22,924 nucleotides of DNA from Methanobacteriota archaeon (GTDB lineage Archaea; Thermoplasmatota; Poseidoniia; Poseidoniales; Poseidoniaceae). Both the position numbers and the translations under genes were made by a program. The notes below the pieces were generated by a model. The model was not told the origin of the DNA and searched no databases. It saw only the letters and a program-made list of their open reading frames with translations. The stretch is taken from assembly GCA_018645535.1 (NCBI GenBank), contig JABGWN010000218.1, positions 1-22,924 of the forward strand. Reading direction: 5' to 3'. Numbering within the stretch: position 1 is the first letter of the stretch; each line of letters starts with the position of its first letter. Of this stretch, positions 8,701 to 15,764 are shown piece after piece.

Positions 8701-11041
8701 GGATGGCGTTGAATATTATGCTCTTGTCGTCGTCGAATACGATAACGGACGATTCGGAATACCAAGTCAAATTGTCGGGCCAGTTACAACTAGCAACGAA
8801 GTACCGACTCCGCCAGAATGGGCTTCTGCTCAACCACTTGATGGTGGGGTGGAAGGCGACTTAGAGACTGAATGGGCTCGATGTTCAGCACTCGATCTTC
8901 TCGAGACACGAATCTACACGTCGACACAATCTATGAACGATATTCTGGGGTTGTCCGTTGCTTACACTGTGATGCCTACTGAAGGAAACCTAACTATTCT
9001 CAATCTAGATGCTGGTAAACCGTATTGGCTCGGATTCACCTGCGTAGACATCAGTGGACAGGAAGACATCATGAATGCGACAATCATTGGACCAGTTGTA
9101 CCAACAGGTGGGATTGATGATGGACAAGCACCTGCTAAACTCGAAGATGTCTGGGCAATAGACACGCCTGAAGATGAAGGTGGAAGAATTACCATCGGAT
9201 GGGACCCAAGCGATGCTGGGGATTGTGCATTTTACACAATCTACATGATTACAGGTGTTGTTTTCGTAACACCTCCTACTTCAGTCGCTGGATTCTCAGC
9301 AGCAACAGTCGTCAATTCATGTCAAGAGAACACTACGATTGTATCACAATTGGATGATTTACCACTCGTCAACGGCCTTGAATATTACATAGGTGTCGTA
9401 GCATATGATACATGGCTAAATGCTGAATTAAACGATGTAAGTATCGTTCAAGCAACACCGCTCGATAATTCGGATGGAGCCTCTATGCCTCCTTCTCGAA
9501 TTGAGAATATTCAAGCATTCGATCATGCAAATGATGATGGAACTGCAATCGATGTTGTCTGGTCAATTTCTTCTGCTGATGATTTCAGCCATTACATCGT
9601 CTGGGCTGCAGACAAACCTGTTGATGATATTTCCTACCTATGGAACGCCTTTGGAGACGACCCTGCGACCTGCGGCTGTATCTCTATCGACAAGCAATGG
9701 ATTGATGAAGATAAGAATCCGATTGAATTAACGCTGAATACTGCATTATACGGAGATGCTTCGCAAACAAATGGATTCTCATCTGCAGATACGCCTCAGT
9801 TGATTCAACCTGGAATCGAACTCTTCGTAACTGTAACCGTCCATGATTTGCAAGGAAACGTCTATGTTGATTCGTTGTTATCTGCGAGTGTTATTCCAAT
9901 CAACAACTTAGAGGATACCACGCCTCCTCCACGTCTTGATGAGATTGTACTAGGCGACCGCCCTATGGATGATGGTTCAGCGCTCGATCTCGAATTCGGA
10001 CTTTCAACTGCAAGTGACATTTACCAGTACGAAGTCTATGCTGCTTCATGGTCTTTCACAAGCGTTGGTGTAGGGACTGATGGGCCAAACGCCCCAATTA
10101 TGACTCTTGACAGACTCCCCGAATTCCCACTTATTCTAACGATTATTGCTGGCGATCTCCCTGTACTTCCAGGACAGGAAACATGGGTTGCTGTCGTAGC
10201 TGTCGATTCATCTGCTAATGCACACAAGACTGATTTGACTGTTGTTTCATCACAATCGATTGACGACGGAATTACAGATCCTGGCAATTATCTCCCGACC
10301 ATCGAGGGAGTCACCTTAGCATGGGTTGCAGAAACAGACATCTTGGTAACATGGAATCTCACAAACGATTTCGGTGTTGAAGGATATCAAATCCATATCT
10401 CCAATGAAGATTTCATGGACATCTCAGATGCCACATTTGTTGGAGAGACATTAACAGCGAACTCATTCGTCATCACCTCGACTGTCTTTACTGAACTCAA
10501 CAATAAGTCCGCTTGGTACGTCTCTGTCACAGCATTTGATGACAACCAAATTCGACAATCCGTAGATGCTTTGATGATTAATGCAGTTGAAACTGGGGGT
10601 GGCGACGGTGATGATTCGAATGATGGAACAGACTTCCAATCTCTCCTGACAACACCGAACCTGCTCGCTGCAGGACTTGTCTTTGTTTCGTTAATTCTGC
10701 TCGTAGCAATCGTACGTGGTCGAGGGAAGAAGTCGCAGAAGGATAAGCAGTGGGAGATTCAAACTGCTACCTGGGGACTTGGAGATGATGCTGCATGGGA
10801 TTCCCCACCTGCTGCAGGTGTCCCGCCACCAGCTCCTGTAGAAACTGGATCTCTGTTCCAAGCCTCAGAACGTATCCAAAATCAACCACTTGATCGACAA
10901 GAGTATGTTCCTCCAATGCCAGTAATGAATCCTGTTCGCGCACCTGTTGACAACGATTTACTAAGTGACCTGGATGTTGGAGCCAATCGTAATTCTTCGA
11001 GTCCTGGTATTGATACCTCGTTCTTGGATGATCTTCTTTGA
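2771..11041 (+). CDS. Giant secreted, membrane-anchored beta-propeller / fibronectin-III-like surface protein (2756 aa)
   Basis: The function is unknown; the architecture suggests a cell-surface adhesion, polymer-binding or sensing protein. After a short basic N-terminus there is a signal peptide (MFLTALMLLSSWSLALAA, then an AxA-like site at MASAHE). Residues from about 200 to 1700 form a long array of propeller blades, with a recurring core like GVxRxDxxxxxWLxxW followed by GLPxxxIxxI, resembling two-component-regulator propeller repeats. From about residue 1900 to 2600 there are five or six fibronectin-III-like domains. A single membrane helix (about residues 2630-2649) ends in the stop-transfer RGRGKKSQKDK. 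A proline-rich cytoplasmic tail of about 105 residues ends DTSFLDDLL. Many N-x-S/T sites fit an extracellular location. A GTG at 2708 overlapping pyruvate kinase would add 21 residues, but I prefer the ATG at 2771 because it places the signal peptide normally. No clear Shine-Dalgarno precedes it. The lyase gene begins 24 bases after the stop. Confidence 0.85.
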   Translation: MSEAYNESSRSRRAMFLTALMLLSSWSLALAAVPMASAHETQDVISWPLSGSNDTGWIQLNATIGSDPILSSQATADWILEFAPGAEISNASLQIHVNGSDGLMIDQPLLVANDIGVNLFDWRGLGILGASDSFDGANPYSDRLSPNSATGAGWTLPSDAMITELAFEALAPVDPLTSFTPVTIPITSYAQHPVDGQLYLATGETVLVFDAVNNPAIIDFYDFDQLEAESSLGSISDIAIGPNGNLHVAFEQPSEFRMISAVDGTVGTGLPSFPAGDIGAFEVLDSGIYAANTDGDLYEFSTSWNLILAASTASVVNDIHEEDNILYLATDNGVERYDLSANQVLSSWNSGNVLHSNVITEITTAGNQLLFSSPDNGLARFNWNSGFWLATWNDANWLNSNTVSGAQANQDTLHIMSGSQLHRYNLSTGVFGSSIDLSQMNLTETTSNMMLPWSSGGARAPGAMMHAMTDGSRLVLVDATMQSTMQREIVIASGPSSSSMTDALEHDGILYIAGYASEQVDRFDIANSLWLTSIDTGDIVTALARAGDTILAGTVNDGVFLIENGTIRANVPPSSSTSSPDASDNYVLDIAAVGDCGDSTGCNIMTIQPNGVYRIDADATAIGSATLLKSGIALTGQLAIYADIGYVATTEGLLRYEISNDTFLASWGSTGVNGVDNAPVAVVGDVVHMGLSGYGVARKNILTGEILTPLNSDTTNMQTNTIYALEASGNDLWIGTNIAGYIWDGLSVSETTIGPRSDWTKRPSQHFDYVLDGNAMWSGTNIGVCKYDLSGTIADCLNVYDGMPNWATYAVGVNSTTVFGGTFSGVGLIEKSSFSVVGEWDAGSSTENAIVEIIDDIAYIGLNGVGVARWDIANSQWLTTWTEDNVLDDGNEFVTGMIEDIRPGYIWIGGEDGFQLINTTTGAEAYDIETSNSLYVGNGDPYDLTMYGYTMYYHQGASSDSVYGIDVGNFTAITPLDAGSEVNENGGDMVGMTIVGGTLLASVVSGQWWNQEGSGGIAQYDLVSQTWNSSVLPEGAVDRVTAFNSSTGHTWISWGEIGLEVYSPSGTKLGSWDTLSFPVREIIEYDGLILFATEDGVERFNESSFQWEAAWTPGNGLPNAMGDWIGELWTDGSNLVVGSASFAGWGGFQRGTIGQLDASGTWTTYTTGQNGIPNGYPISMSLCGSYLYVGLFNNNGGITYLDLANTTAVGSFTTSVLKSGRVAAVACDPSNTLYVGYDDDNLPISKYDTTQSAWIAEITANGNGIPTDPVWLDAFSYADGKLLIGYDDNGGFAAISTLGPITGQASVQSVGTAVTSIKYSGNEWLIGQAGGASGYSHVDTLSSVGLNTEFELPALVSGNIEAMVSDGSRVWVSTYSVTVNGNNPGAGSGGILQGTFNSSGGIDWNEGWSLSFNNQVNSMLMEGTTIYITTQSGGMYLLDTTTNVLQRKSGAVHNSQDGLAIHQSGGVSTLFVGLLGTFSTAAGVQMFDLATQQFTGGQLLSGLPSDNIQGFAFSNSHVYIATQNGIGRWNLSINDWDNPLTTSDGLPTSNIEDIKYISNTLYIASPSGLTQYIPATGAMNTNTTADGLLGNSVWSIETYTTSQMGTWLILGHDGAGSERPGLTIVDASSNSVAATHRFDQLPSNYITSVASDYGGIHVATDVGPLVHYNGLTEEFEDGLASFELPSWPIYRMDSDGTHLMVMGASGMAIIEAQTSTHSMLKSAIVQNPSNVAVGANGFWLTTTNDGLKGWTPATAFSEMETISVRYADPLNIGFNSEYMEITDMTHPGLQINLVTQDDPVNLNTSVGAAGVHGLLFQTVPLVMTSPVSNAAVWAQSSTLRYDAVLELDNTTGVESSLQLAINNGQLINGTRIVPIKLVAPSNGTIEVRLVYDWIRKDTPVEIADIYDRPDDGGEALTVEWSLVHDPDFNRYLVYVNEGPWGSLPTDIDLAGRIIDKTESLHSRLKVDVTTANGVPLVDGVEYYALVVVEYDNGRFGIPSQIVGPVTTSNEVPTPPEWASAQPLDGGVEGDLETEWARCSALDLLETRIYTSTQSMNDILGLSVAYTVMPTEGNLTILNLDAGKPYWLGFTCVDISGQEDIMNATIIGPVVPTGGIDDGQAPAKLEDVWAIDTPEDEGGRITIGWDPSDAGDCAFYTIYMITGVVFVTPPTSVAGFSAATVVNSCQENTTIVSQLDDLPLVNGLEYYIGVVAYDTWLNAELNDVSIVQATPLDNSDGASMPPSRIENIQAFDHANDDGTAIDVVWSISSADDFSHYIVWAADKPVDDISYLWNAFGDDPATCGCISIDKQWIDEDKNPIELTLNTALYGDASQTNGFSSADTPQLIQPGIELFVTVTVHDLQGNVYVDSLLSASVIPINNLEDTTPPPRLDEIVLGDRPMDDGSALDLEFGLSTASDIYQYEVYAASWSFTSVGVGTDGPNAPIMTLDRLPEFPLILTIIAGDLPVLPGQETWVAVVAVDSSANAHKTDLTVVSSQSIDDGITDPGNYLPTIEGVTLAWVAETDILVTWNLTNDFGVEGYQIHISNEDFMDISDATFVGETLTANSFVITSTVFTELNNKSAWYVSVTAFDDNQIRQSVDALMINAVETGGGDGDDSNDGTDFQSLLTTPNLLAAGLVFVSLILLVAIVRGRGKKSQKDKQWEIQTATWGLGDDAAWDSPPAAGVPPPAPVETGSLFQASERIQNQPLDRQEYVPPMPVMNPVRAPVDNDLLSDLDVGANRNSSSPGIDTSFLDDLL
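3770..7835 (+). repeat. Array of degenerate propeller-blade repeats inside the giant protein
   Basis: At least fifteen copies of a blade edge can be read, each with a short aromatic or hydrophobic stretch of the form (V/A/L)xR(Y/F/W)(D/N)xxxxxW. Examples are VERYDLSANQVLSSW (near 3770), ARFNWNSGFWLATW (3906), DRFDIANSLWLTS (4330), LRYEISNDTFLASW (4732), ARWDIANSQWLTTW (5372), ERFNESSFQWEAAW (6063), SKYDTTQSAWIAE (6505) and GRWNLSINDWDNP (7350). Many are followed by a GLP or LxSNxI turn and then a strand such as LYIATxNG. The copies diverge at the DNA level, so these are old protein repeats and not a recent tandem duplication. Blade counts and propeller boundaries are approximate. Confidence 0.7.
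8480..10605 (+). repeat. Tandem fibronectin-III-like domains with a recurring Asp-rich entry motif
   Basis: Five or six domains of about 110-145 residues follow the propellers. Four begin with a related acidic turn and strand: DRPDDGGEALTVEW near 8488, DTPEDEGGRITIGW near 9161, DHANDDGTAIDVVW near 9520 and DRPMDDGSALDLEF near 9956. Two more divergent members start near 8810 and 10297. Each carries a later strand of the YY(A/I)(L/G)VV type, such as GVEYYALVVVEYD and GLEYYIGVVAYD, matching the F strand of fibronectin-III folds. The fold call is inference from strand spacing. The acidic DDG turns could bind metal. Confidence 0.6.
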
Positions 11042-11065
11042 TACCGTGATGCTCAAGTCATAGGA

Positions 11066-11836
11066 ATGACAGGTCATGGTGTGAGCAGTATGCAGCGACC
11101 TCCACGTTCCGCTGTTTTTACGACTCTCAGGTATTCTAATGAGCACGGATTGTTTCTCTTTGATCAACATTTAGTTCGTTTTCAGAAACATGCTGAGAAA
11201 CTTAAAATCGACTTACCGAGTGAATGGAAAGAAAATGTCCTGAGCCAAGTAATGGCAATGGAATCTGAATTCCAAGATGGGCTTGTGCGAATTGAATATA
11301 CTTCCAAGGGCGCATGGAATATATCTAATCGAATATATGCGACGAGAAACGAGACCTGTGACGCGATTACCGTCTCAGCAAAAATATGGCCAAAGCGAAT
11401 CGCTGGAACAAAACATGCAGCATGGGACGCATATCATGAAGCAAAACAACAAGCAGAAGACTCTGGAGTGGATGTTGCTCTATTTGTTCATGAATTCGCC
11501 GTTGTTGATGGAGATCGTGGGTCACCGATTCTACTCGATGAAGATGGAACTGTTTGGTACAGTTCATCTGCTCAAGCGGTTGATGGAATTACACTGCATT
11601 CGATTTTACCAGAACTAAAATCCTCTGGATTCCCTGTTCAAAAAGGGAAACTCAACGAGCGTATGGTTGCTCGTTGTATTGAATGTGTTGTGCTAGGAAG
11701 TGGACTGGGCGCCTCAACAATTGAATCGATTGATGGCGAGGAAATTGGAGATGGGACTACACGGCTGACAGATTTGTGTAGAAATGCAATAAAACGTCTC
11801 GAAGATGATGCTTCCTCATGGACGGGGGTGAAGTGA
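11066..11836 (+). CDS. pabC: Class IV PLP aminotransferase family, probable 4-amino-4-deoxychorismate lyase
   Basis: This is likely the enzyme releasing pyruvate from aminodeoxychorismate to give p-aminobenzoate, in the cytoplasm. Evidence is the fold-IV pattern over 256 residues: an opening strand FTTLRYSNEHGLFLFDQHLVRF; a PLP-lysine candidate K116 in GTKHAAWDAY; then the strand pair ending GTVWYSSSAQAVDGIT, which matches the family's G-x-hydrophobic-x-T-P...GIT segment. The family's usual Asn after the conserved Glu is not obvious, so the protein is divergent. The neighbour decides the name: a PabB-PabA fusion follows in the same reading frame after one TGA. The ATG at 11090 (residue 9) is an alternative start, with GGTGTGAG upstream. 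A D-amino-acid or branched-chain aminotransferase of the same fold is the alternative. Confidence 0.75.
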   Translation: MTGHGVSSMQRPPRSAVFTTLRYSNEHGLFLFDQHLVRFQKHAEKLKIDLPSEWKENVLSQVMAMESEFQDGLVRIEYTSKGAWNISNRIYATRNETCDAITVSAKIWPKRIAGTKHAAWDAYHEAKQQAEDSGVDVALFVHEFAVVDGDRGSPILLDEDGTVWYSSSAQAVDGITLHSILPELKSSGFPVQKGKLNERMVARCIECVVLGSGLGASTIESIDGEEIGDGTTRLTDLCRNAIKRLEDDASSWTGVK

Positions 11837-11866
11837 ATCGAGCCTCTTCTTTCCTTACGGAATTCA

Positions 11867-14044
11867 TTGCAATCTCAAGGATTGCTCGGAGAAGATGCTT
11901 CTGAATTTGGCTCTCCTGATGAAATGATGTTACTTTCTTCAGGTCCAAACAGCCACCTTGCTACATTTTCTCTTCTCTGCGGACCCAGTACAACTCGAAT
12001 TATTATTCGACAGCCTTCGACCAAAAACACTCCTCCCAAGCCCCCTCATTCTCCATTGAACGGCGAAATCAGATTGAGTGAATCGACAATGTTAACCGCT
12101 GAATTACAACAATGGGATGGACATTCGTGGGAAGCAAGAGAAGCATTTACTTCAACTACAATATCAGACATCCTTCGATACTTTTGTCCGAAGGAGAACG
12201 TTGTATTCGATCAGCCCCTAGCTACCGTTCCAATCTCAGGTCCATTTTGGACTGGTGCCTTCTCGTATGATATGGTCCAATGGACACAGCCAATTGGATT
12301 ACAACACCCGCCAAAAGAGAATGACCTTCTTTCCATTTTATGGAGAATTGACAAGTGTATTATTCATTGCAAAGAGACTGATGTGGTGAGACCTTACTCA
12401 ACAAATGAACACTGGAGAAAGTTGGTAGACCAGTCTCTTTCAAATCATGAAGCGATTAAAATTGTTCCATCACTGAAGGCTTCTCATTTTCCAGTTTCAA
12501 ATTGTACCGACGAAGAACATGAACAAATTGTAACCAAAATACATTCGGCCATCAAAGACGGGCAGTTGTATCAACTCAACTATGGAAGGACTTGGGAGGG
12601 ACCTGTTGCATCAGAACCGTGGGAGATACTGTGCCATTCTGTGTCTTCAAATCCTGCGCCATTCTCTGGTTTTATTCATGTCAAGGATGAAGATTTAGCT
12701 CTCATCTGCGCATCTCCTGAATCTCTACTTTCTACGAAAGGAGATATCATAACAACTGCTCCAATCAAAGGAACCCGCCCAAGAGGCGCATCGCTTGCAG
12801 AGGAATTGCTGTTGCGAGAGGATATGATTTCGGATCGTAAAGAACGCGCAGAACATAGAATGCTTGTCGACCTTATGCGGAACGATGTTGGAGGGATTGC
12901 AAAACCGAACCAAATATGGATTGAACGATTTGATGTCGAAACATATGCTGAGGTACAGCATCTTGTTACTCGTGTTCAGGGACGAATGAAAGATGGCCTT
13001 GATGCATTTGATGCTTTACAAGCCGTTTTTCCGGGTGGCTCAATTACAGGTTGCCCTAGAACGGTGGTCTGTGCTGCAATCGATGAATTAGAAAAGCAGC
13101 CGAGATCTTTCTGGACAGGGTCATTAGGATGGTTTGAAACAACAACGAATATGTCTTCTTGGAACATTATGATTCGAACTGCAGAACTGAAGAAGGATGC
13201 TAAAGGATGGAATGCTAGAGTCACTGCGGGAGGAGGGATTACGATTGAATCGAATCCTAAATCCGAGGTTGCTGAAGCTAAATGGAAGGCAAACGCACTA
13301 TTGAGATCTTGTGGTTGGATGGATGATGATCGCCTCTCGATTCCACGTGGAGACCTCTCAGTCCATTCTCTTCCGATTGAAGGGGATTTGAAATCAACCC
13401 CCTGTTCAAACACTATTTTTACTGAAAATTTTAAACAAGATTCTGTACTGCTCATCGATAATCTTGACTCGTTCACGTACAATATTGCTCACATGATCTG
13501 TGGTCTTGGATATGACGTAAACATCATGAATGGAAGAAAAGATACAGTACATTCAGCAAAAGAGATCATTGAACAATTGAATCCCTCGCATATTATTCTT
13601 GGCCCAGGGCCAGGTTGGCCGAAAGACAGCCCTTTGACAATGGAATTTGCAACACTAGCTTTAGCAGGTAAATTACCCCCGACGCTTGGGATTTGCCTCG
13701 GCCATCAAGCACTTGGCATCGCTGCTGGATGGCCGTTGGTTCACAGCCCATCTGGCCCAGTTCATGGGACTCCTGTGGAATGTCTGCACAACGGAAATGG
13801 TCTTTTTTCGAATCTATCTGAAATTAACATGACAAGATACAATTCACTAACGCTTCTTTCTTCTGATAATCGAGATGATTCTGCAGTACTTATTGATGCA
13901 ACTGATGCAACAAAATCTCTTGTTCTGGCCATACGAAGTAAAACACATCCGGTTTTTGGAGTTCAATTTCACCCAGAGTCTGTTGGAAGTCAATCTGGAA
14001 CACTCATCCTTGATGCTTTTCTAAATTATCAAGCGCATGGTTGA
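11867..14044 (+). CDS. pabBA: Fused aminodeoxychorismate synthase (PabB-PabA order)
   Basis: This bifunctional enzyme converts chorismate and glutamine to 4-amino-4-deoxychorismate for p-aminobenzoate and folate/pterin synthesis. The N-terminal two-thirds is a chorismate-binding domain. It contains PIKGTRPRG with K301, the lysine characteristic of PabB (TrpE has Ala here), followed by LVDLMRNDVG, VQHLVTRVQG and FPGGSITGCPR. After a linker, a class I glutamine amidotransferase starts near residue 527 (VLLIDNLDSFTYNI). It has nucleophile C610 in LGICLGHQALG and the H702/E704 pair in FHPES, so both halves look active. The start is uncertain. The first TTG is at 11867 and the first in-frame ATG only at 11924, which would clip the first strand. 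A strong GGGGGTGA at 11824-11831 points to an ATC at 11837, immediately after the lyase stop. The PabB-before-PabA order mirrors TrpE-TrpG fusions. Confidence 0.92.
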   Translation: MQSQGLLGEDASEFGSPDEMMLLSSGPNSHLATFSLLCGPSTTRIIIRQPSTKNTPPKPPHSPLNGEIRLSESTMLTAELQQWDGHSWEAREAFTSTTISDILRYFCPKENVVFDQPLATVPISGPFWTGAFSYDMVQWTQPIGLQHPPKENDLLSILWRIDKCIIHCKETDVVRPYSTNEHWRKLVDQSLSNHEAIKIVPSLKASHFPVSNCTDEEHEQIVTKIHSAIKDGQLYQLNYGRTWEGPVASEPWEILCHSVSSNPAPFSGFIHVKDEDLALICASPESLLSTKGDIITTAPIKGTRPRGASLAEELLLREDMISDRKERAEHRMLVDLMRNDVGGIAKPNQIWIERFDVETYAEVQHLVTRVQGRMKDGLDAFDALQAVFPGGSITGCPRTVVCAAIDELEKQPRSFWTGSLGWFETTTNMSSWNIMIRTAELKKDAKGWNARVTAGGGITIESNPKSEVAEAKWKANALLRSCGWMDDDRLSIPRGDLSVHSLPIEGDLKSTPCSNTIFTENFKQDSVLLIDNLDSFTYNIAHMICGLGYDVNIMNGRKDTVHSAKEIIEQLNPSHIILGPGPGWPKDSPLTMEFATLALAGKLPPTLGICLGHQALGIAAGWPLVHSPSGPVHGTPVECLHNGNGLFSNLSEINMTRYNSLTLLSSDNRDDSAVLIDATDATKSLVLAIRSKTHPVFGVQFHPESVGSQSGTLILDAFLNYQAHG

Positions 14045-14081
14045 AATGACGGAAGTTGGTGGGACAGACTGAGGGAGAGAG

Positions 14082-14468
14082 ATGCCAACCTGTCGCCTAT
14101 GTTCTGCAACCTATCCTCGTGAGTTCTTCATTCATGGAAATGGACCGAATACACAAGTCTGCACTCGATGTGGAGTTGAACATGGTATGGTCAGTAAGGA
14201 TGTAGCATCAAATCTCTATGATGATACGCTCAAATCTGCACGTTTGAGTACAGTTTCTCGCCGCTATCGGCCTTTCCTCTACCTCACGGTACTTTGGGGA
14301 CTCTACATCACAACTGTTCGCAGCATCAATCCTTGGGGCATGTACATGCTGATCATGCTTACACTACTCACACTTGCATCACTTGTACTCTTCATAACAA
14401 GTGGAGCAAGGTACACGAGTACACTTGCAAGGTTGACTCCTGATTATGAGCGACCGAAAGGCCATTGA
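14082..14468 (+). CDS. Small zinc-ribbon membrane protein of unknown function
   Basis: The function is not recognised. The 128-residue protein begins with two CxxC knuckles (C4/C7 and C27/C30), consistent with a single zinc ribbon. Two hydrophobic helices follow, near residues 66-82 (FLYLTVLWGLYITTV) and 90-108 (MYMLIMLTLLTLASLVLF), and a short basic tail. This is a common layout for small prokaryotic membrane proteins with a cytoplasmic zinc ribbon. The ATG is supported by GAGGGAGAGAG directly upstream. It lies 37 bases after the PabB-PabA fusion and converges on the YchF-like GTPase with one base between the stop codons, so it is probably the last gene of the plus-strand unit. A role in p-aminobenzoate synthesis is not implied. 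Confidence 0.8.
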   Translation: MPTCRLCSATYPREFFIHGNGPNTQVCTRCGVEHGMVSKDVASNLYDDTLKSARLSTVSRRYRPFLYLTVLWGLYITTVRSINPWGMYMLIMLTLLTLASLVLFITSGARYTSTLARLTPDYERPKGH

Positions 14469-14469
14469 T

Positions 14470-15747
14470 TCACGATTTTGAGTGAATACGCAGAACGTCT
14501 CCATCAGACAATTCATGTTCTGCTCCAACAATTCGGCGTGTTCGTCCATCAACGCCTTTGATGAAACCGTCTCCAAGATCACTGTGTACCTTGTAGGCGA
14601 CTTCTTTTGCTTGAATACTTGATTCAACAACTAAAGCGTCTGGTAAGACGTTTCCATCTCCGTCAGTCCAATGAGACTCATCTTGAACAGGATAAACGAT
14701 AATTCGATCGAGTTCATCGAACAGAACCTTATCGAGTAATTTATTTATTCCGGTATCACCCATTATTGTCAGTCTTTGTTGAAGCATTCCTAGGCCTTTG
14801 GCTTGTGCTTCGTTGAGAACGCTTGGATCTGAAACTGTAAAGGTTGAATCACCCGACGTATAGTCAATGAAACCTGCTTCATTCGCTTTGCGTAGTGCAA
14901 ACTCAGTCTCAGCTGAACACGGAATAAATTGTGGTATAACTTCAGACAAGTGTTCGATTACACCTTCTGGTGCGAGATCCGCTTTGTTTCCTGCAATGAA
15001 AAGGGGGAAGAGATGAATACGAACAGATGATGCTAGAATCCTTAGAATGTCATCTGACCAATCCCATGGTGAGGCCATATCTCCATGTTGTGAAAAGAAG
15101 GCCTCGAACGAACGTTGGCAAATACTCTGTGTTGCTCCTAAACCTGAGAGGCGGTCGTGAAGGAATTGGACGAATCCTTTCACCCCTTCAGCTTGTATTT
15201 TTCGAGCACCTCGTACCCAACCATCCTTGAGAAGGCTAAGGATCCATGCGTCTAATTCGTTTGTTAAGAAAGAAACTTCAGCAAGGGCTTGATCGATGGC
15301 TTCTTCCTTCGATTTACCTGATCCTATCGGATTTCCTTCTGCATCGGTTGTGCCTGCAACATCAATGACCTGTATGAGGGCATGACATTCTGCGAGGTCT
15401 GACAGGAACGCGTTTCCTCTCCCTCTTCCCTCACTCGCACCAGGAACAAGCCCTGCAACATCAACAAGCATACAGGGAACATATCGCTGATGATGATCAC
15501 AGGAACCTGTACGTGGTGTGCAGATACTTCCACCACGTTCAGAGGATAATTCAGCTCTCCCATCTTCTTCTAAACGAGCGCGAAGTTCACCACAAGGGCA
15601 AGGAAGTCGACTCGGAATGAAAGATATTCCAACGTTGGGATCTATCGTACAGAATGGATAATTTGCAATATCAACCGATATAAGCGTAGATGCTGCAAAG
15701 AAGGTAGACTTCCCTACATTGGGTTTTCCGACCAATCCAATCCGCAC
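14470..15747 (-). CDS. ychF: Archaeal OBG/YchF-family GTPase with C-terminal TGS domain
   Basis: This is a cytoplasmic P-loop GTPase of the OBG family; relatives associate with ribosomes. With the start used here (425 residues) the motifs are GLVGKPNVGKST (residues 4-15), T34 in the switch I segment FCTIDPN, DVAGLVPGA (96-104), NKAD (244-247) and SAETE. The TGS domain occupies about residues 339-423. NKAD predicts GTP preference, unlike bacterial YchF, whose altered motif favours ATP. After switch I there is a cysteine-bearing insert (CPCGELRARL, then CTPRTGSC and VPC) typical of the archaeal branch and possibly metal-binding. I prefer the GTG at 15747, because an AGGCGG sits seven bases upstream and family members start right at this strand. 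A GTG at 15768 would overlap the upstream stop by four bases and add seven residues. Confidence 0.92.
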   Translation of the reverse strand: MRIGLVGKPNVGKSTFFAASTLISVDIANYPFCTIDPNVGISFIPSRLPCPCGELRARLEEDGRAELSSERGGSICTPRTGSCDHHQRYVPCMLVDVAGLVPGASEGRGRGNAFLSDLAECHALIQVIDVAGTTDAEGNPIGSGKSKEEAIDQALAEVSFLTNELDAWILSLLKDGWVRGARKIQAEGVKGFVQFLHDRLSGLGATQSICQRSFEAFFSQHGDMASPWDWSDDILRILASSVRIHLFPLFIAGNKADLAPEGVIEHLSEVIPQFIPCSAETEFALRKANEAGFIDYTSGDSTFTVSDPSVLNEAQAKGLGMLQQRLTIMGDTGINKLLDKVLFDELDRIIVYPVQDESHWTDGDGNVLPDALVVESSIQAKEVAYKVHSDLGDGFIKGVDGRTRRIVGAEHELSDGDVLRIHSKS

Positions 15748-15764
15748 GGATAGACCGCCTAGAA

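Noticed and set aside
12976..13482. 168-codon open frame on the minus strand across the PabB-PabA junction
   Set aside because: The sense strand encodes conserved PabB and PabA motifs through this stretch; the antisense product shows no domain.
14441..14480. Shared terminator between the convergent zinc-ribbon and GTPase genes
   Set aside because: Only one base separates the stops, and no hairpin or long T-run is visible on either strand.
14470..15747. Reading the GTPase as a bacterial-type YchF ATPase
   Set aside because: The base-recognition motif is NKAD, which specifies guanine, and the cysteine insert follows the archaeal branch.
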